Of a stretch of DNA of 13,762 bases, positions 8,479 to 13,762 are shown piece after piece. Both the position numbers and the translations under genes were made by a program. Each line of letters begins with the position of its first letter. The first letter of the stretch is position 1. Origin of the DNA: Saccoglossus kowalevskii (lineage: Eukaryota; Hemichordata; Enteropneusta; Harrimaniidae); contig NW_003124908.1 of the NCBI RefSeq assembly GCF_000003605.2, forward strand, positions 149,089 to 162,850. The letters run 5' to 3'. The notes under the pieces are model-generated. The model made no database searches, was not told the DNA's origin, and was given only the letters and a program-made list of their open reading frames with translations.

Positions 8479-9140
8479 CTATGTAACTACTACTCATTTC
8501 TTGTTCCAGTAATGTTTTTTTGTAAAGTAAATTTGTTACATTGTGACAAATTGTAATTAAAATAACCTCCCCTTGGTTGTTTCTGTGATCAATGATTTTC
8601 CCAATTAATTCAGTACCAGTCACTAATAATTAATCAATATATTGACTAATTCAATTTTAGTCTCTCCAAACTGATTACACTTTTGACAGACTTTTGTTGA
8701 GATTTCATTTTGGGATAGCGAATTTTTTCATTTAGAAAAAATTTGTTGGAATATGGGAATAAAGTCACTTTATGAACAGTCTGAAACACTTAGTATTTTA
8801 TGTCCTTTTACATTGAATGCTCACTTGGGTTTTGTGTTGTAAGTGATACCTAATATCTGTAACATTGAGTATTATGAGGTTATTACAAGAATACTGCAAA
8901 GTACATATAAAGATAGTACAATGACCGATGTGTTGGCGAGGTCGATGTGTTACTGTATTGTAAATTCCATGGTATAATAATTCCTAATATTATACAAAAA
9001 TTTGAAATATAAGCATGTGGTTCTTAAGGTAGGTTTGAGTCGCATAAAAGATGTCATCTTTACATGTCTTCAGTATTATAGGTTCATATACTCAGGATCT
9101 GAAAAAAGATGCATGTTTGAATTGTATTGTAATATTGTTA
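8479..9140. other. AT-rich intronic sequence, no feature supported
   Basis: No coding region or bounded repeat is seen. The sequence around 8625-8660 is rich in ATTAAT/TTGACTAAT self-complementary bits but forms no long perfect palindrome. Confidence 0.5.
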
Positions 9141-9143
9141 AAG

Positions 9144-9163
9144 CCGGGGGTGGGGGGGGGGGT
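9144..9163 (+). repeat. G-tract (quadruplex-capable)
   Basis: CCGGGGGTGGGGGGGGGGGGT: an almost pure run of about 17 G, broken once by T, in an AT-rich setting. It could fold into a G-quadruplex on the + strand. Its length may be unreliable, since homopolymers are frequent error sites. Confidence 0.8.
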
Positions 9164-9211
9164 GTCACCTGCCCATTGACATTTAATTTAGTGAGTTTCT
9201 AATGTGATAAT

Positions 9212-9237
9212 AACTTTTCATTAATTAATGAAAAGTT
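9212..9237. repeat. 26-bp perfect palindrome
   Basis: AACTTTTCATTAA joined to its exact reverse complement TTAATGAAAAGTT, with no spacer. Perfect palindromes of this length are uncommon by chance, even in AT-rich DNA. It contains overlapping TTAATTAA and ATTAAT homeodomain-type cores. No flanking duplication identifies it as the remains of a mobile element. Confidence 0.9.
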
Positions 9238-9728
9238 CTCTCCCATAATGCATTGTGTATATGTCCATTGTTAGTACTGTAAAATTTTAATTCAAGCAGA
9301 AATAGTTTGAAAATTAACTTTGTGCACTTGTATTTGTTACAATTTAATCACAACAGTATTTCATATAATACAAACAATTTAAATGTCGGTGACAGTGATG
9401 CTTTATCTGACTTCAAAATAAAATGTTCTTTACTTTTCTATGTACATAAAGCAATCTGATCACAATCAAAAAAATTGTCAACAAAATTATTCAGTGTCTA
9501 GTGATGATATTTGAACTTTGACCTAATTATCCCAGTCTCAAAATGCAGGTCATTTGAATTATGTTAATAATTAATTGCATACAAGTACAAGTGTTTGATT
9601 GTTGTACATTAAGCTTGGTGAAATAATTTATTTCAGGTCAGCATACATGTTTTATTTGATTGCTGCCTAAATATTGTGGGACAAAAAACAAATCCTTTTT
9701 TAACCCAATGATTTTCAAATTGTTTTAT
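9238..9728. other. AT-rich intronic sequence, no feature supported
   Basis: There is no open frame or bounded repeat. Several TACATGT/TACAAGTACAAG bits occur, as is common in the rest of the intron. Confidence 0.5.
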
Positions 9729-10722
9729 TAGCTCCGCTGTCGACTTTGTGATTGTCCGTCGCCGTCCGTCGTCTGTGTCAATGTTTTACATTTTCGACTT
9801 CTTCTTGAAAACTACAAGCCTGAATGCTTTGATACTTGGTGGTATATATACCTTGGGTAGACCTCTCTAGATTTGTTCATTTCATGATCATATCTCAATT
9901 CTCTAATTTTAGTGAATATTTTGTCATTTTTGGTAAAAAGTGATATTTTCGACTTCTTGTTAAAAACCGCAAGTTCAATTGCTTTGATATAACATATATA
10001 AGTACTACATGTGGACCTCTCTCAGATTTGTTCACTTTGTAATGATATCTTTAATTCTCTAATTTTGGTGAATATTTTTGTCATTTTTGGTAAAAAGTGA
10101 TATTTTCGACTTCTTGTTAAAAACCGCAAGTTCAATTGCTTTGATATTACATATATAGGTACTACATGTGGACCTCTCTCAGATTTGTTCACTTTGTGAT
10201 GATATCTTTAATTCTCTAATTTTGGTGAATATTTTTGTCATTTTTGGTAAAAAGTGATATTTTCAACTTCTTGTTAAAAACCGCAAGTCCAATTGCTTTG
10301 ATATTACATGTGGACCTCTCTCAGATTTGTTCATTTTGTAATGATATCTTTAATTCTCTAATTTTGGTGAATATTTTTGTCATTTTTGGTAAAAAGTGAT
10401 ATTTTCGACTTCTTGTTAAAAACCGCAAGTCCAATTGCTTTGATATTACATATATAGGTACTACATGTGGACCACTCTCAAATTTGTTCATCTCATCATG
10501 ATATCTTCAATTCTCTAATTTTGATGAATATTTTTGTCATTTTTGGTAAAAAGTGATATTTTCTTCTTGTTAAAAACCACAATTATTTCTGGTCAAAAAT
10601 GATATTTTTGAATTCTTGTTGAAAACAGCAAGTCCCATTGCATTGATACTATGCATATTGTTCATTTTCTAATGATATCTTCTGTTCTTTAATTGAAGTG
10701 TGCATTGCTAACAGCGGAGCTA
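9729..10722. mobile_element. ~1-kb nonautonomous DNA transposon with TA target duplication
   Basis: The left end is TA at 9729-9730, then GCTCCGCTGT (9731-9740). The right end is ACAGCGGAGC (10711-10720), then TA at 10721-10722. So a 10-bp perfect terminal inverted repeat is flanked by TA on both sides, the target duplication of Tc1/mariner-type elements. Inside the left end is a GTCCGTC-rich stretch (about 9753-9772), and most of the interior is a tandem array. No transposase frame is present. The CGTCCGTCGTC and ATTTTCGACTTCTTCTT segments resemble a repeat widespread in marine invertebrate genomes, as far as I recall. Element length and TIRs are direct observations; the superfamily is inferred only from the TA flanks. 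Confidence 0.7.
9791..10700 (+). repeat. ~157-bp tandem repeat inside the TA-flanked element, 5 units plus a degenerate sixth
   Basis: Units begin with TTTTCGACTTCTTGTTAAAA or variants at 9791, 9946, 10103, 10260, 10402 and 10559, giving spacings of 155, 157, 157, 142 and 157. Each continues with AACCGCAAG, ATTGCTTTGATAT, GTGGACCTCTCTCAGATTTG, TTAATTCTCTAATTTTGGTG and CATTTTTGGTAAAAAGTGAT. The 142-bp unit lacks exactly 15 bp lying between two TACAT direct repeats present in its neighbours. The first unit is the most diverged full unit; the last is shortened and rearranged (second TTGAATTCTTGTTGAAAA start near 10605). Central units are nearly identical, pointing to recent amplification. Confidence 0.92.
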
Positions 10723-11544
10723 TCTCAGCCGAGAGACTGCTTGTATTATATGTGAAAGTTTCTGATGGGTGATAACGCATAAAACATTTCCATATGTACT
10801 GTTCATACATATTTGACATGGTATTGGAGGAAATAAATAACATACTGACACGTCCATGGGATCAACATTCAGATATATCATGGCCAGGTGGCTTACTGAC
10901 AGTTTGACCTCTGCTTTGACAGAAACTACAAATGGTGTAACTGGTAATAGTAAGTATGTTGAGATATGTATGTATGGTCGTTGGTGCGTGGGTGCAGGCT
11001 GACAGACGGATGATGGATTTAGGGGTAGTTGATAATTAGTGCACCTTTTTACCACAAGCAGAAATTCATGGTTTGCTGTGGTATTTGCTGTTAAACACCT
11101 ACATTCATCTACTGACTAGAATTTACACGAATTTGGGTGCAGGGTGGGGCCTTTTATTGGTGTGTAAGTTGGCTCTTTGTTGTATTCATTTTAATAGCAG
11201 CAGTTAGTGAAATTATATATTGCAGATATTCATCCTTCGTGAGAATTATCTGATATTTCTGTACTGTATACACAAAAATATTATCAAGCAATTTTTAGCA
11301 ATTAGGCATAGCAACATACAGGTTGTTAGGTAATAACAGCTATTTTGAACTTAATCAATATTTTAAGCTAGTGACAATGTTTAGGATCAGATGAAATTTA
11401 AATGTTATAGAATGTTTTTTTTTAAACATTTAAAAAAGAATATTTGCTGATATATTTATCTGTAATTATGGCTATGCTATTGTTGAGACTTATACAATGT
11501 CGGCTGCTTCTGGTGCAAGATGTGAAATATTGAAAATAACATAC
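10723..11544. other. Intronic sequence, no feature supported
   Basis: A 111-codon minus-strand frame (10720-11055) starts inside the flanking region and ends at the transposon border. It has no recognisable domain or signal, and I treat it as chance. Nothing else here has clear structure. Confidence 0.45.
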
Positions 11545-12116
11545 AAGAATGTTAGATTGCTTCTTCTTGAGAGAATGTTGGATTGCTTATTCCTGAGAGA
11601 ATGTTGGATTGCTTATTCCTGAGAGAATGTTGGATTGCTTATTGCTGTGAGAATGTTGGATTGCTTATTACTGAGAGAATGTTGGATTGCTTATTGCTGT
11701 GAGAATGTTGGATAGCTTATTACTGAGAGAATGTTGGATTGCTTATTCCTGAGAGAATGTTGGATTGCTTATTCCTGAGAGAATGTTGGATTGCTTATTC
11801 CTGAGAGAAAGTTGGATTGCTTATTGCTGTGAGAATGTTGGATTGCTTATTGCTGTGAGAATGTTGGATTGCTTATTACTGAGAGAATGTTGGATTGCTT
11901 ATTACTGAGAGAATGTTGGATTGCTTATTACTGAGAGAATGTTGGATTGCTTATTACTGAGGGAATGTTGGATAGCTTATTACTGAGAGAATGTTGGATT
12001 GCTTATTCCTGAGAGAATGTTGGATTGCTTATTCCTGAGAGAATGTTGGATTGCTTATTACTGAGGGAATGTTGGATAGCTTATTACTGAGAGAATGTTG
12101 GATTGCTTATTACTGA
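11545..12116 (+). repeat. 26-bp minisatellite, exactly 22 copies
   Basis: The unit is GAGAATGTTGGATTGC followed by TTATTCCTGA (26 bp); 572 bases hold 22 copies without any length change. Variation is concentrated in the last six bases: TCCTGA, TACTGA and TGCTGT forms, which appear in runs. GATAGC replaces GATTGC in copies 7, 17 and 21, and GGGAATG replaces GAGAATG in copies 17 and 21. The shared double variant in copies 17 and 21 indicates duplication of a multi-unit block. The first copy is the most diverged. Since 26 is not divisible by 3, no long frame persists. Confidence 0.96.
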
Positions 12117-13109
12117 TTTGTACATATCTACACACACCAGGTTTACTCTTGTAGTGTGATTGACACATGATTGTTATCTGATATCGTACTTTGTTAATAC
12201 AATGTGGATGTCATGGAGATATGACTCGTCAATTGCATTATTATTGTTTTACCTAAGAGAACCTTGTAGATTAGTTGATATATTTATTATACACCACATA
12301 TTTATCAATCTGAATTTTTGTTTTAATAATAATAATAATCTAACATTTGTTTGATAAAAATTCTTCTTCTTACTGTTGTACTTGTTTGATCAAAATTAAA
12401 TATTAAAAATATAATTTTTGTTAAATTTACAGTTTTTATTTTTTTTTCAACTATGGTTAATAACTACAATGTACTAGGAGTGTCGCTAACATGATGTGTG
12501 TATTCAGTTATTTTTTCCATGTACTGTGTACATCACTGGGGACTGTTAAATGTTTGCTCTCATAAATGATTCGATTTGATCAATTGTTAGACTTTGTCTC
12601 TTTTACTCTTACAAAATATTTTGATTTTTCTAAATGTGTCTCTAGTGAAATGTGTTTAACAGTATCTCTACTAACTTATGAGTCTCCAGTGAAGACCCAT
12701 AATTTCCCTGAGGTCACAGGAAATTGACCTTGATGTCTTGATTGAAAAACGCTATGATGGAAATAGAATTGCTTATTACATTTGTTCGTAGTCTGCTGCA
12801 ATGTAGCACGTACTTGAGCGTTGTTCATTAACACTTTGATCTTATTTTTATGCTCAATACGTGGTGCAACATTTTACAGTCATTTTTGAGATAATTTTGA
12901 ATAAAATAATTACATGCTTTGATCAATTTTGATGAAAAATGTACAACTCAAATTTTGAAGGTTTTTTTATGAAGTGTTACAAATTTGTATTTATTTTTTA
13001 ATTTTCTACAATAATTTTTGATTGATCATTGTTCGCAAAACTAAATAAAAGTATTTGAAGAACCATTGAAAATGTTGTATTTGTTGTCACCTGGATAATG
13101 TGTATTTTG
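12117..13109. other. AT-rich intronic sequence, no feature supported
   Basis: Contains an (AAT)5 microsatellite at 12325-12339 and T-rich runs near 12436. A 64-codon frame at 12160-12354 begins on a non-ATG codon and is not credible. No exon, RNA gene or bounded element is visible. Confidence 0.5.
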
Positions 13110-13136
13110 CTTGTCACTTGTCACTTGTCACTTGTC
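13110..13136 (+). repeat. TTGTCAC 7-bp microsatellite
   Basis: CTTGTCA is repeated in tandem: three perfect TTGTCAC copies (13111-13131) plus a partial fourth. It is short and lies about 85 bases before the 47-bp array, with no shared sequence. Confidence 0.9.
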
Positions 13137-13220
13137 GGATGTTTGCATATACATATTGACATTGAAAAAACCTTGTGAAGAGTGTAGATCAAATACCAGT
13201 TGTGTGAATTTTTGTAAAAC

Positions 13221-13762
13221 ATGTCAATAGTTAGGGTTGAACCACTTATATTAGAGGGTTGGTGGTTATGTCAATAGTTAGGGTTTGACCACTTATATTA
13301 GAGGGTTGGTGGATATGTCAATAGTTAGGGTTGAACCACTTATATTAGAGGGTTGGTGGATATGCCTATAGTTAGGGTTGGACCACTTATATTAGAGGGT
13401 TAGTGGATATGTCAATAGTTAGGGTTGAACCACTTATATTAGTGGGTTGGTGGTTATGTCAATAGTTAGGGTTGGTGGTTATGTCAATAGTTAGGGTTTG
13501 ACCACTTATATTAGAGGGTTGGTGGATATGTCAATAGTTAGGGTTGGACCACTTATATTAGAGGGTTGGTGGTTATGTCAATAGTTAGGGTTGGACCACT
13601 TATATTAGAGGGTTGGTGGATATGTCAATAGTTAGGGTTGGACCACTTATATTAGAGGGTTGGTGGATATGTCAATAGTTAGGGTTGAACCACTTATATT
13701 AGAGGGTTAGTGGATATGTCAATAGTAAGGGTTGAACCACTTATATTAGTGGGTTGGTGGTT
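13221..13762 (+). repeat. 47-bp minisatellite, 11 full units and one short, running off the window
   Basis: Units start with ATGTCAATAG at 13221, 13268, 13315, 13362 (as ATGCCTATAG), 13409, 13456, 13481, 13528, 13575, 13622, 13669 and 13716. Each continues TTAGGGTTGRACC, ACTTATATTAG, AGGGTTGGTGG. The unit at 13456 is only 25 bp: it lost 22 bp between the two GGGTTG copies that lie 22 bp apart in every unit. The last unit ends exactly at the window edge, so the array very probably continues. TTAGGG occurs once per unit but is not itself in tandem. Confidence 0.96.

Noticed and set aside
10720-11055. 111-codon minus-strand ORF
   Set aside because: It has no recognisable domain, its end coincides with the transposon border, and there are no splice or polyadenylation signals; chance is the simplest reading.
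11545-12116. CRISPR-like array
   Set aside because: Units are contiguous with no spacers, and the sequence is clearly eukaryotic.
13221-13762. Telomere or interstitial telomeric repeat
   Set aside because: TTAGGG appears once per 47-bp unit, never in tandem with itself.

Overview
The window looks like AT-rich nuclear DNA from an animal, most likely a marine invertebrate. The reasons are: a large metazoan-type first exon ending in a clean splice donor, long stretches without open frames, the worn 3' end of a non-LTR retrotransposon, two short inverted-repeat elements, and several unrelated minisatellites. The 9.73-10.72 kb element resembles repeats I associate with molluscs, hemichordates and other marine invertebrates, but I cannot name the species. 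Nothing bacterial is visible: no operons, no Shine-Dalgarno sites, no CRISPR.

The one convincing gene is on the + strand. An open frame whose best start is the ATG at 1956 runs to a GT donor at 2733. Its 259 residues have six hydrophobic segments followed by two basic phosphorylation-type motifs (RRRRTS and RRTSLP). This is the layout of the N-terminal membrane region (NHR1) of cyclic nucleotide phosphodiesterase 3 (PDE3A/PDE3B). I read it as coding exon 1 of an invertebrate PDE3. The NHR2 region and the catalytic HD domain must lie beyond the right edge. A 33-codon upstream ORF with a strong Kozak context stops two bases before the likely start codon and could tune translation.

Layout: 1-460 is a retrotransposon 3' end with a terminal hairpin. 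461-1740 is AT-rich with no gene seen. 1741-1955 is the putative promoter and 5' UTR. 1956-2732 is PDE3 exon 1. From 2733 to the end I see no further PDE3 exon, so this is probably a first intron of at least 11 kb. It contains homopolymer tracts; a doubtful relic near 5.2-5.5 kb; a 29-copy 27-bp minisatellite (6100-6878); two RFX X-box-like motifs (6922 and 6995); a CpG-rich island with open frames on both strands behind a splice-acceptor-like sequence (7316-7806); a ~190-bp MITE (8291); a 26-bp perfect palindrome (9212); a ~1-kb TA-flanked inverted-repeat element carrying its own ~157-bp tandem array (9729-10722); a 22-copy 26-bp minisatellite (11545-12116); and a 47-bp minisatellite with one TTAGGG per unit that runs off the right edge (13221-13762).

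I did not find a convincing new biological system. The points most worth following are the uORF/start arrangement of PDE3, the 7.3-7.8 kb island, the paired X-box motifs, and the way the four tandem arrays have evolved.
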